61,961 nt of DNA from Cyanobacteriota bacterium. GTDB taxonomy: Bacteria > Cyanobacteriota > Vampirovibrionia > Vampirovibrionales > Vampirovibrionaceae. The first letter of the stretch is position 1; every line of letters begins with the position of its first letter. A program made the translations under genes and the position numbers. Below are positions 34,202 through 42,607 of this stretch, in pieces. The stretch lies in the NCBI GenBank assembly GCA_019751815.1, contig JAIEMW010000007.1, forward strand, positions 1 through 61,961, written 5' to 3'. The notes beneath the pieces were generated by a model. That model did no database searches and was not told the DNA's origin. It saw only the letters and a program-made list of their open reading frames with translations.

Positions 34202-34924
34202 TTATAACGGCCCAATGCTGGTGACGATCTCCAATACTCGGCCAGGTTCACTCTCTTTGGTGAGCGCTTTTACTCCAGATACTTGGGTCTCATAGGTCAT
34301 GCCGTCCGTTTTGGCCACAGTGAGAGGCAGTTTGTACATCGACATTTTGTGGGTCATTATTGCCTTGGAAGTTTCTTGGGTCATGGAGAGGGCTTGAGAT
34401 TCTTTTTTCTGCATGCTGGCAGCCTGGTTCATCCAATACGCGGCGGTTTCTTTCCAATAGGCAACATCACTGGGTGAGTGTTTATCTTGCGGGAGAATCA
34501 CCTGATAGGACAGTGTCACGTACTCCCAGCCACTGTTTTCTAAAATAATGGCGGTCCCATTTTTGAGCTGTAATGCTTCAATACTATGTCTAACAGGCTC
34601 TGTTCCGTCTTTCGTGACGCAGAGAACACTCTGATATGAAGCAATTTTGTGTGTATTGTCTGGGGCGCTGAGCAAACCATGAAACGAAGGTTCTGGATCA
34701 GATCGGACCGAATCTCCAGAGTCTTCCTCGGTAAATTTTGAAACGATTTTGCCACCTTCACAGGCCAGCGCTTTTTTCAGGGTTTGTTGAACTGCCAGAT
34801 GTTGTGTTTCATTTAAATCGACTTGAGCATCGATTCTTTGTAGACTCCAGATAAGTCCAAACCCCATGAAAATCAACACACCGGACACCCAGCCCAGCAG
34901 CCACGATTTATTTGATTGCATCAT
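34202..34924 (-). CDS. Single-pass periplasmic hypothetical protein
   Basis: A 240-residue protein with a membrane helix at about residues 8-27 and a periplasmic remainder. AAGGG lies 10 bases before the double ATG. The sequence after the helix is polar, with beta-type segments and a helical stretch with Met/Gln-rich SMQKKESQALSMTQETSKAI. No domain was recognised. It precedes the methyltransferase-NadD gene on the same strand. Confidence 0.55.
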   Translation of the reverse strand: MMQSNKSWLLGWVSGVLIFMGFGLIWSLQRIDAQVDLNETQHLAVQQTLKKALACEGGKIVSKFTEEDSGDSVRSDPEPSFHGLLSAPDNTHKIASYQSVLCVTKDGTEPVRHSIEALQLKNGTAIILENSGWEYVTLSYQVILPQDKHSPSDVAYWKETAAYWMNQAASMQKKESQALSMTQETSKAIMTHKMSMYKLPLTVAKTDGMTYETQVSGVKALTKESEPGRVLEIVTSIGPL

Positions 34925-34996
34925 GACATTTTTCCCTTGTTATGGGTTACATACCCTTTGGTGTCAAAATTAAAACCACACGTAACACAGCGTAAA

Positions 34997-35031
34997 AAAA
35001 CCGAAAGTACCTTATGGCCACTTTCGGTTTT
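34997..35031 (-). terminator. Intrinsic terminator of the ribbon-helix-helix pair
   Basis: A perfect 12-base inverted repeat (AAAACCGAAAGT/ACTTTCGGTTTT) with an 11-base loop. On the minus strand it is followed by seven T in total, which fits termination of the two ribbon-helix-helix genes. The stem is symmetric enough to work weakly in the other direction. Confidence 0.75.
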
Positions 35032-35122
35032 CAATTCAACACACACACACACGATAGCTGTTGTGACAGTGGGTCACGAAAATAGAATGGGAAAAAATTC
35101 AGTGAAATAAACGGAGCTTAAA

Positions 35123-35302
35123 TTAATCGAGCAGTAGGGAGCTCCGGTTTTTTTCACCCGGTTCACTGTTTCGGATGTATAAGCGTAAGGCTTCGCGAAT
35201 CAGCTCGCTGCGGGTCCGTTGTTCCTCTTCGGCCATCGAGTCCACTTCTTCCAGAAATTTATCGGGCAAGGAAATCAATACACGAGAACTTTTGTTGTTC
35301 AT
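35123..35302 (-). CDS. CopG/Arc-type ribbon-helix-helix regulator, copy 2
   Basis: A 59-residue protein read directly from the sequence. SSRVLISLPDKFLEEVDSMA then EEEQRTRSELIREALRLYIR is a textbook ribbon-helix-helix: a beta strand, then two helices with the RTRSELIREAL turn. It is closely similar to the product of 35343-35534. AGGAG lies about 11 bases before the ATG. Such proteins bind DNA as dimers; no partner toxin gene lies beside it. A terminator follows at 34997-35031. Confidence 0.8.
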   Translation of the reverse strand: MNNKSSRVLISLPDKFLEEVDSMAEEEQRTRSELIREALRLYIRNSEPGEKNRSSLLLD

Positions 35303-35342
35303 AAATAATACGCTCTCCTAATGTGAGTGTTGTGTTGATGAT

Positions 35343-35534
35343 TTAGTCAAATAACAAGGATTCCAGAATTTCGGCGCTGCGGGCATAATTGGCAGATGCC
35401 CCTTTCTTGCGGCGGCGGATATATTCGCGTAAGGCTTGGCGAATGAGTTCGCTGCGGGTGCGTTGTTCTGCATCGGCAATTTCGTCAATCTTGGTCAAAA
35501 AATCTTCGCGCATGGAAATAAGCACTTTGGCCAT
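35343..35534 (-). CDS. CopG/Arc-type ribbon-helix-helix regulator, copy 1
   Basis: A 63-residue protein: MAKVLISMREDFLTKIDEIA, then EQRTRSELIRQALREYIRRR. AAGGAG lies about 10 bases before the ATG. It lies 40 bases upstream of the paralogue at 35123-35302 and is probably cotranscribed. Tandem paralogous repressors may form heterodimers or control different sites. It is likely autoregulated, as is usual for the family. Confidence 0.8.
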   Translation of the reverse strand: MAKVLISMREDFLTKIDEIADAEQRTRSELIRQALREYIRRRKKGASANYARSAEILESLLFD

Positions 35535-35736
35535 CTCGGTGGGGCTCCTTAAAACACTGAAAGCAAATCGGGGGATTGTATCGAAATAAAAACAAATTTC
35601 TCGGTAAAATTGCTGAGAAACATGGCTTTGTTACATTCTTTTTACAGATAAACGATAAACAGAAGATTGAAAGTGAGATTATAAACAAAATATAAAGGAT
35701 ATCAGACGTATATTTGTAATTTGTATTTGAATAACG

Positions 35737-37374
35737 TTATTTACCGGCTTTGGGATGAAAACCACTGGCATCCGATGAGCCTGGTTTTAATACTTTGCCC
35801 TGAAGTCTGGCGTCAATGTCCGCCTGAGAGAGCATGGTGACATTGGGCGGGGCCACACCGGCAACCAATTGACCCATTTTTTGAGAGACCGTTGAAAAGA
35901 CCCGAACACTGTTGCTGTCATTAAATACCGAAGCGTTCACTGTATACAGGGCAGGGGCATCTACAGGTTGCCGCCAGCGGTATTGCCACATCAGCGGATG
36001 AGAAGGCTGGGTGGTATCGTAGATTTTGACTTGGCTGGCCACAAAATAATGCTGATTTTTGGGAAGCGAATCGGAAAATAATGCGGATAGTTTGTCTTTC
36101 ATCGTTGTGGTTTCTTGCGGGTGGTGGAAGTCGACATCTGCTTCGACAAATGCGACCCGCTGAATTCCTTCTGGATTCCCACTAGAAAGTTCATTGAGAA
36201 GATAATTGAGGGCCCGCGGTTCAGGTCGACCGGCACGGATGTAGTAATCAAGCAACTGATCATAGACCTTAGTGAGTCCCCGAAGCCGGATATCCTCAAC
36301 GGTGTAGGTCGGGTTGTAGACTTTGGTGTTTGGGCTGAGCACTTCGAGTTGGGAGGCGTATTCTTTAGCAAACATCACTGCGATGTCATTAAATGCCTTT
36401 TGATGCCCAGGTTTGTAAACGGCTAAGACCAAAATCCCTGATACAGGTTGGACAAACAGCTTGGTTGGGTCGATTGGGCGGCCTTTTTTGTCCAACAGTG
36501 GGGGACCTACCGGGGTATTCGGTGGGTCATTGCTGGCAGTCTCAACAGGCGCAGGAACTGGGTTTGATGCAGGCTCAGGGGGGCTGTTGGCAGTTTTGGC
36601 CCCGGGTTTTTTCACAAAGGAAGGTTTTTCAACCTGAAACTGCGCTTCTTTTGCCTTGGGTTTTTTGGAGGGCAGCGGTGTGTATTTTTTTAGCCGCATC
36701 GCCATCTCTTCTGGATGCTGTTTGGGAGGTGCTTTTTTCTTAGGCGCCGGGGTTTTAGCGATTACCGGTTTTCGAGCCTCTTGTTTTTGAGGTTCTTGTT
36801 TCTGCCCTTTTTCGAGGGCAGGCAGGTGGCTGGAGTTTTTTTCTCCAGAAGAGGCCACTGTTTTTTCAGGGTTTTTTTTGCTCGCCTCTGGCTTTTTGGC
36901 TAGCTCGGGTTTTTTGGCTAGCTCAGGTTTTTTAGCGAGCTCAGGTTTTTTAGCTGGCTCAGACTTTTTGAGAGCCTCTGTTTTGTTAGCCGTCTCGGGC
37001 TTCTTTTCCAGCTTAGGTGTTGGCCGAGTCGCACTTTGATTGATTTTATTGACCACCTGATTACTGAATTGGTCAAACCCACTGGGAGGACTGGAAATGA
37101 GCTGATAGTCCTGTCCGGTCTTTTTTTTCGCAAGCGCCTGTATTTGACTCACAGGGGTGACGGGTGTGGAGGGTTCTTTGGTGGCGTCTTTATTATTACA
37201 TTCGGGTGTGCTGGAGCAGGGCGGAGCAGTGCCTTCAACGGCCAAGAATTCATAATTTTCAAGACTAGGGTTGTTTTGGCCATCTTGAGCTTGGCATGGC
37301 GTGCTGCTCAAGCACAGCGAAAAAGCCAGCAAGATGGCGATTTGGGTGGGAAATAAGGTGCACCGCTCAAACAT
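35737..37374 (-). CDS. Secreted protein with Lys-Pro repeat linker
   Basis: A 545-residue protein with a Sec signal peptide (hydrophobic core about residues 11-25, ending SSTPCQAQ). A Pro/Lys/Glu-rich linker with hexapeptide AKKPEL repeats lies at about residues 145-165, and further Lys/Pro-rich sequence runs to about 300. A C-terminal domain at about 310-545 starts GILVLAVYKPGHQKAFNDIA. That domain was not recognised; its size and position fit an enzymatic or binding domain in the periplasm or outer surface. The Lys-rich linker could span or bind peptidoglycan. Confidence 0.6.
   Translation of the reverse strand: MFERCTLFPTQIAILLAFSLCLSSTPCQAQDGQNNPSLENYEFLAVEGTAPPCSSTPECNNKDATKEPSTPVTPVSQIQALAKKKTGQDYQLISSPPSGFDQFSNQVVNKINQSATRPTPKLEKKPETANKTEALKKSEPAKKPELAKKPELAKKPELAKKPEASKKNPEKTVASSGEKNSSHLPALEKGQKQEPQKQEARKPVIAKTPAPKKKAPPKQHPEEMAMRLKKYTPLPSKKPKAKEAQFQVEKPSFVKKPGAKTANSPPEPASNPVPAPVETASNDPPNTPVGPPLLDKKGRPIDPTKLFVQPVSGILVLAVYKPGHQKAFNDIAVMFAKEYASQLEVLSPNTKVYNPTYTVEDIRLRGLTKVYDQLLDYYIRAGRPEPRALNYLLNELSSGNPEGIQRVAFVEADVDFHHPQETTTMKDKLSALFSDSLPKNQHYFVASQVKIYDTTQPSHPLMWQYRWRQPVDAPALYTVNASVFNDSNSVRVFSTVSQKMGQLVAGVAPPNVTMLSQADIDARLQGKVLKPGSSDASGFHPKAGK
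36884..36966 (-). repeat. 18-base tandem repeats coding KKPELA units
   Basis: About four imperfect 18-base units inside the secreted protein gene encode the successive hexapeptides Lys-Lys-Pro-Glu-Leu-Ala. Such tracts can expand or contract by slippage, changing the linker length without a frameshift. Confidence 0.7.
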
Positions 37375-37571
37375 GGTTAATATCCACTCTCATCTTCTGG
37401 TTTTGATTATGATGCTTATTGCCGCAAATTCACTCGGTAGTTTGGAGTAGATTTTTTTACCGCAATCTCGATGGTAAGGCATACGCCTTGGTGCTAAGCT
37501 GGGCAGGTCTAAAAGTGATTTTCTAGACGTTTTTAAATAATGTTTGACCTGACCGGAGTACCCGCTTTACC

Positions 37572-38888
37572 GTGATTGAACGTTACACTCGCCCTGAAAT
37601 GGCCTCTCAATGGGACGGTAATACAAAGCACCGCACTTGGATTGAGGTAGAACTTGCGGTTCTCTCCGTTCAAGAAGCACTAGGGCAAGTGCCTGCTGGT
37701 GTGTTTAAGGCGGTAGAATCCGCGCTTCCTGTGGCTAGTTTTTGGAATGATGCCCAAACTCTTCGGATGAATGAGATTGAGGCTGAAGTGAAGCACGATG
37801 TGATCGCCTTTCTCACCGTGTTGTCTGAGGCGGCCGGAGAGAGTGCCCGTTTTTTACATAACGGCATGACCAGTTCTGACTTAATCGACACGGCCTTGTC
37901 TTTACAGATTCACCGGGCCGGAGCCATCCTTCAACAAGGGCTCGAGACTTTGCGTGAAACCCTCTATCAGCATGCACTCACTCATCAGCATACGCCCATG
38001 GTCGGTCGTTCTCACGGTATGCACGGAGAACCCATTACATGGGGCTGGAAAGTTCTGGGATGGGTTGACGAGCTCGACAGGCACCGTTGCCGCCTCGAAG
38101 GAGCTCTGGTTGAATGTGCGGTGGGCCAGATGAGCGGGCCAATGGGAACGTATTCCAATATCTCACCAGAGGTTGAAGCGCAAGTTTGCCGTCGTTTGGG
38201 ACTCCGCCCTGCCAGAACCAGCACGCAGGTGATCTCTCGTGATGTGCATGCACAGCTTCTTTTTGTATTTGCCAGTATTGGCACCAGTTTGGAACGCTTT
38301 GCCACAGAAATTCGCCATCTGCAGCGTACCGATGTCCGAGAAGTAGAGGAGGCCTTCACCTCGGGCCAAAAAGGTTCTTCGGCAATGCCTCATAAGCGGA
38401 ATCCGATCAGCGCTGAGAATCTTTCAGGCCTGGCCCGTTTGTTAAGGTCATACGTGAATCCTGGGCTAGAAAATGTGGTGCTCTGGCACGAGCGTGATAT
38501 CAGCCATAGCTCTGTTGAGCGCGTGATTTTTCCCGATGCCTTTATTGTTCTCGATTATATGCTTCATCGTTTTAACCGGGTGATGCGGGATTTGGTGGTT
38601 TACCCAGAGCGAATGAAACTGAATATGAACACGATGGGCGGCATTATTTTCTCGCAACGAGTTCTCTTGGCTTTGGTTGAGGCAGGACTTTCCAGAGAGG
38701 CCGCTTATGAGCTTGTGCAGAGAAATGCCATGGCGGCATGGAATTCAGAAAACGGCAACTTTCAGCGTAATGTGAGTGCGGATCCTCAGGTGCAACAGTA
38801 TTTATCCGCGGATGTTTTGTCTGCTTGCTTTGAACCCGAGGCGATGTTAAAGCACGTTGATGCCGTTTTTGCCCGGTTTTTGGGCTAA
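37572..38888 (+). CDS. purB: Adenylosuccinate lyase
   Basis: A 438-residue fumarase/aspartase-superfamily lyase acting twice in purine synthesis (SAICAR to AICAR, adenylosuccinate to AMP). The signature GSSAMPHKRNPISAENL is at about residues 272-288, with TSSDLIDTAL and GRSHGMHGEP motifs upstream. It starts at GTG. It converges on umuC with an 8-base gap. Normal length. Confidence 0.95.
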   Translation: MIERYTRPEMASQWDGNTKHRTWIEVELAVLSVQEALGQVPAGVFKAVESALPVASFWNDAQTLRMNEIEAEVKHDVIAFLTVLSEAAGESARFLHNGMTSSDLIDTALSLQIHRAGAILQQGLETLRETLYQHALTHQHTPMVGRSHGMHGEPITWGWKVLGWVDELDRHRCRLEGALVECAVGQMSGPMGTYSNISPEVEAQVCRRLGLRPARTSTQVISRDVHAQLLFVFASIGTSLERFATEIRHLQRTDVREVEEAFTSGQKGSSAMPHKRNPISAENLSGLARLLRSYVNPGLENVVLWHERDISHSSVERVIFPDAFIVLDYMLHRFNRVMRDLVVYPERMKLNMNTMGGIIFSQRVLLALVEAGLSREAAYELVQRNAMAAWNSENGNFQRNVSADPQVQQYLSADVLSACFEPEAMLKHVDAVFARFLG

Positions 38889-38896
38889 ATTTTGGG

Positions 38897-40201
38897 TTAA
38901 AGCGCCTGTACTTGAATCCGGGGACGCTCTTCCCAACGGCTGCTGTAGCACGGAGAACGATGAGACTGCTTCATCCACCAAGGCCTTGTCAGCCCCTCAC
39001 TGGCGAAGCGGATACTGCCGTGACCATGGTGTCGGTTGAGCTTATCGAGTGTCTTCATTAAGACAGCGCTGTGTTCAGAAGGCACTTCAAATAGATCCTG
39101 CTGTCTGGCGCTGAGGAGTGTCAGTTCTTGTAACAGAATGCCCGCCTTGTGGTAAAGAAATCCGTGTTGATAAATATGCTCTAAGCACTGTCGGGCAGCC
39201 TGAATAAGCGTTGGTGTGTCGTCACTGGGCACGGGTAGGCGGATACTGTGACTGGCACGGTACTGTTTTTCATCGGGCCGAAAACGATTGGTTCGGATAG
39301 AGACCGTGATACATCCTGCTTGCAGGCCGTCCTCACGTAATTTTTCGCTGGCCCGAGCGGTGTAAGTGGCTACAGCCTGCATCAGGTCGGTAAAACTTTC
39401 GACCATTTGCCCAAAAGAGCGAGAACAGACGATACTTTTACGCACACTGCACGTGGTTTTTAGTGGGTAGCAGATGGTTCCTCGTAGTTCCCAGACGGTT
39501 CGAAGCAATGTGCTGCCGTAACGCTTTAATAAAACGGCGTCATCGGCATATTTTAGGTCGTAGGCGGTTTGAATCCCGCGGCCTTGTAGTGCGGGCGTTA
39601 GGCGAAAACCAATGCCCCAAATGTCTTGAACCGGGACTTGCGCAAGAATGCTGTCTTGGCTGTCGTTATGACAAGGCAATGTGGCCAGAGAGAATACTCC
39701 TGAATGCGTTGAGGGGTTTGGTTTATACGCGTTTTTCTTGGCGAGTCCGGCAGCCACTTTCGCCAGTGTCTTGGTCTGGCCAATGCCAATTGAGACAGGA
39801 ATGCCTGTCCATTGGTGGGTTTGCCTGCGAAGTTCTTGACAAAAATCCACCAACAACCTGGGCTCTAACATGCTGAGATCCAGAAAAGCCTCGTCAATGG
39901 AGTAAATCTCCACAGCTTTGGGCGAAAGACTTTCTTGGAGCAAGCTAAACACCCGGTTGGATAAATCTCCGTAGAGCTCAAAATTGGCAGAAAAAACGCG
40001 CACTTGATACCGTTGAATTAGAGGTCTGACCAAGTGGACTGCGGCTCCCATGGCAATGCCAAGGGCTTTTGCCTCTTGTGAACGGGCAATGACGCAACCG
40101 TCGTTATTGGACAGAACCACAATAGGTGTTTTAGCTAGTTCAGGACGGAACACACGCTCACAAGAGGCAAAAAAGTTATTGCAGTCTAGTAGGGCAAACA
40201 C
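38897..40201 (-). CDS. umuC: Y-family translesion DNA polymerase UmuC
   Basis: A 434-residue error-prone polymerase subunit. The N-terminus FALLDCNNFFASCERVFRP and the catalytic acidic motif YSIDEAFLDLS are intact, and LSNNDGCVIARSQEAK is typical of UmuC. The C-terminus with PWWMKQSHRSP matches the short UmuC tail domain. It lies 27 bases after the umuD-like gene, so the two form an operon with a candidate LexA site in front. Confidence 0.9.
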   Translation of the reverse strand: MFALLDCNNFFASCERVFRPELAKTPIVVLSNNDGCVIARSQEAKALGIAMGAAVHLVRPLIQRYQVRVFSANFELYGDLSNRVFSLLQESLSPKAVEIYSIDEAFLDLSMLEPRLLVDFCQELRRQTHQWTGIPVSIGIGQTKTLAKVAAGLAKKNAYKPNPSTHSGVFSLATLPCHNDSQDSILAQVPVQDIWGIGFRLTPALQGRGIQTAYDLKYADDAVLLKRYGSTLLRTVWELRGTICYPLKTTCSVRKSIVCSRSFGQMVESFTDLMQAVATYTARASEKLREDGLQAGCITVSIRTNRFRPDEKQYRASHSIRLPVPSDDTPTLIQAARQCLEHIYQHGFLYHKAGILLQELTLLSARQQDLFEVPSEHSAVLMKTLDKLNRHHGHGSIRFASEGLTRPWWMKQSHRSPCYSSRWEERPRIQVQAL

Positions 40202-40228
40202 GGGTGATACTTCCAGTGATTATAGTTT

Positions 40229-40579
40229 TCAGCGGTCAGACAGGGGGCGAATGGCGTAGGTTACCACACCCCAGAGGATTTTTTGTGTGTTATTTGTCTG
40301 TGCGATTACGCTTTTCCCGCTCTGTAACTGCCACTGGGTGGTTGTTTCATCGTACAGTAAAGCCAAACAATGAGGAGTGATAGGGATTGCTCTGTCTACC
40401 ACGAGGGTATCACCCACTTGCAAATCCATTAAGGGGGATTCTAGCGTGAAGAAAAACGTGGCCGCAGGGTGGGTAATCAGTGTCTCATCCAGACTGATCC
40501 CAAACGGCCGGTTTTGCTGGGTAAAATCTTCCGCTGGTGAGCGAAAGCCGGTGGCACGTAACGAGAGATGGTTGAGCAT
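40229..40579 (-). CDS. umuD: UmuD-like S24 peptidase, possibly self-cleavage defective
   Basis: A 116-residue UmuD/LexA-fold protein. The start at 40579 (ATG) follows AGGAG by 8 bases. The expected cleavage region is ATGFRSPAEDF, with Thr-Gly in place of the usual Cys-Gly or Ala-Gly. The catalytic Ser aligns in LESPLMDLQVGDTLVVDRA. At the place of the catalytic Lys (V-K-[KR]-L in E. coli UmuD) the sequence reads TTQWQLQSG, without Lys. It may therefore not self-process, or may use another residue. Partner of UmuC in translesion synthesis. Confidence 0.75.
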   Translation of the reverse strand: MLNHLSLRATGFRSPAEDFTQQNRPFGISLDETLITHPAATFFFTLESPLMDLQVGDTLVVDRAIPITPHCLALLYDETTTQWQLQSGKSVIAQTNNTQKILWGVVTYAIRPLSDR

Positions 40580-40624
40580 AAAAGACGCTCCTGGCAATCT
40601 GGTTGGGAATTACTGCCAGTATAT

Positions 40625-40638
40625 CGAAAATTTATTCG
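40625..40638 (-). promoter_or_regulatory. Candidate LexA (SOS) box upstream of umuDC
   Basis: The 14-mer CGAAAATTTATTCG, 46 bases before the umuD-like ATG, is an inverted repeat with arms CGAA and TTCG spaced by 6. This spacing equals that of the Firmicute-type SOS box (CGAAC-N4-GTTCG), though the inner C and G are replaced. Position in front of an umuDC operon makes LexA control likely. Confidence 0.5.
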
Positions 40639-40656
40639 TGTTTCAAGTCGGTCAGG

Positions 40657-42342
40657 CTAAGACCCAAACGTGAGCGCGTAGATGGCCAGTCCAGGGCTGC
40701 TGGTTTCTAGGTCCACTTGGGCGTTGCCTACTTTGGGCAAGGTTGTTAGTGTGTACAGCTTATGGTCCTGGACGATCAGTGTTTGAGAAGGCTTGCCGTT
40801 TACTTTAATGGCGACTTGAATGGGCTTTTTCGCATTGGTCCCCATCACCATATGCGCACTTTTACCGTAAAAATTCAGCCGAAACGCCGCTTTGCCCTGT
40901 CGGGCGATAGAGCGTTCGGATTGAAGTTCCCATTTCCCGGACAAAGCCCAGGCATGAACGGGCAAAAAGCTGGGATACGAGAATACTTGGGTTTTATCGC
41001 GTTGGAGTGTCTCTGGGCTGCTAAAGCCACTGCCTTTTTCGTAGCCCAAATACGTTTCTGGGGTTTGCCCAATGCCCGCTTCGCCAAAGGCCGTGCGGGT
41101 ATTGGCCGAGGCTTCTTTATTGGAAATTTTTAACCCCAATAGGGCCCGGATATTATTCTCGGTCACATCGTAAGCGCCTTCGCCAAAATGTGTGTAGACA
41201 ACTTGTCCCTCTTTGTTGATGAGATAGTGTGCGGGCCAGTATTGGTTATTAAAGTTTCGCCAGGTGCGGTATTGGTTATCCAGCGTGACAGGGTATTTAA
41301 CTCCTTGTTTGCTGACAGCGGCGCGTACGTTGTTAATATCTTGTTCAAAGAGAAATTCGGGTGTGTGAACGCCAATAATTTCTAGTCCTTGGGCGTGGTA
41401 GCGCTCGTACCATTGTTTGATGAAAGGCAGTGTCCGTAAACAGTTGATGCAAGAGTAGGTCCAGAAATCGATCAACACGACCTTGCCTTTGAGTTGGCTG
41501 ATACTCAGTGGCTTGCTGTTGATCCACGAGCCAGAAGAGTCAATTTCTGGGGCCTTGTAACTACTGGAGAGACCGCCTGTTAGGGTCGCAGCTTGGGCAG
41601 TGGGAGATGTGCTGGAAGATGGATTGTCTCCAGGTAAAGTGATAACACCTTGTTGAAGAGTAAAAAGCACCGTGGCCAAAATAACAGCGCCGGTTAGTTT
41701 ACGGATCATCAGACTATTCTCCTTCGCCCGTGTTAACCATGAGAGAACCCACTGACTGCTTCGGGCGATGAGCAACATGGGAAATTCAGCTCCTAGTGCA
41801 AAAGCAAGCACTGAGACAATACTTTGTTCATTACTTTTTTCTAAGGCCGTTTGAACAATCACCGACGCTAAAATAGGGCCAGCACAGGGGGTCCAAATAA
41901 GGCCAATACAACCCCCTAGGAAAAAACCAGTCCAGAAACTGTCTTGCTTCTCGTTTGTGTTAGAACGGTTGAGGGTGCTGGATAAATTTTGCCCCCATTG
42001 TGCCAAGGGTTGCATTAGGCGAGAAAATACATCAGACAGTCTCTCAGAGCATAAAATCAGCCCCATTAAAATTAACATCGCTTCTGCAAAAACTTGCAGC
42101 CATTGGGGTTGAATCCCCAGATATTGCACTAACTGTCGTGATAACAGGGTGAATACGCTAAACGTAAGCACAAAGCCGGCCAGAACCCCGTAAGGACGAA
42201 GAACACTCTTACTAGTTTGGCTAGAAATACTGCTGGAAAGAATTAAGGGCAGCACCGGCAGGATACATGGTGAAACAATCAGGGCGAGACCTTCCAAAAA
42301 AGCTTGGAGTGTCGTCAAAGGGCTAATAGAAGGGGTTATCAA
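40657..42342 (-). CDS. DipZ-like CcdA-thioredoxin fusion (thiol-disulfide relay)
   Basis: A 561-residue membrane protein. Residues about 1-235 form a CcdA/DsbD-type core with about six helices and conserved Pro/Cys spots (VSPCILPVLPL; WTPCAGPILASV). Residues about 270-400 are an extracytoplasmic TlpA-like thioredoxin domain with WTYSCINCLRTLP (CxxC). Residues about 430-561 form a beta-rich C-terminal module as in DipZ proteins. It should pass electrons from cytoplasmic thioredoxin to envelope proteins. It is divergent from the tagged lipoprotein-like gene at 42608. Confidence 0.85.
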   Translation of the reverse strand: MITPSISPLTTLQAFLEGLALIVSPCILPVLPLILSSSISSQTSKSVLRPYGVLAGFVLTFSVFTLLSRQLVQYLGIQPQWLQVFAEAMLILMGLILCSERLSDVFSRLMQPLAQWGQNLSSTLNRSNTNEKQDSFWTGFFLGGCIGLIWTPCAGPILASVIVQTALEKSNEQSIVSVLAFALGAEFPMLLIARSSQWVLSWLTRAKENSLMIRKLTGAVILATVLFTLQQGVITLPGDNPSSSTSPTAQAATLTGGLSSSYKAPEIDSSGSWINSKPLSISQLKGKVVLIDFWTYSCINCLRTLPFIKQWYERYHAQGLEIIGVHTPEFLFEQDINNVRAAVSKQGVKYPVTLDNQYRTWRNFNNQYWPAHYLINKEGQVVYTHFGEGAYDVTENNIRALLGLKISNKEASANTRTAFGEAGIGQTPETYLGYEKGSGFSSPETLQRDKTQVFSYPSFLPVHAWALSGKWELQSERSIARQGKAAFRLNFYGKSAHMVMGTNAKKPIQVAIKVNGKPSQTLIVQDHKLYTLTTLPKVGNAQVDLETSSPGLAIYALTFGS

Positions 42343-42607
42343 AGACAGGAACTCTTTCGAAAAACAGGAGATGATTACTTGAGAGAGAATGAGCCTACTT
42401 TTGGGTTGACTTTACACCGAAGACGCGGCATTAACCAGAGTGTTCCCAAATACGTTGTGAGGTCATGTAGGAGGCCATGATAGACCGCAGTTTCTCGATT
42501 TGTTATGATCGGGGAGTGCGATGATTGGGTAGTGAATGATTGAATGTGTGTGTGCGTCCTTAAACTAGGATATGTTTTAAACATCTTAATCAGGGGGAGA
42601 CGATGCG

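Noticed and set aside
35112..35146. Inverted repeat CGGAGCT/AGCTCCG followed by T-run as plus-strand terminator
   Set aside because: It lies in the last codons of a ribbon-helix-helix gene with a 21-base loop and no plus-strand gene before it; likely chance.
39463..39876. 137-residue plus-strand frame within umuC
   Set aside because: Shadow of a well-supported gene; no ribosome site or recognisable domain.
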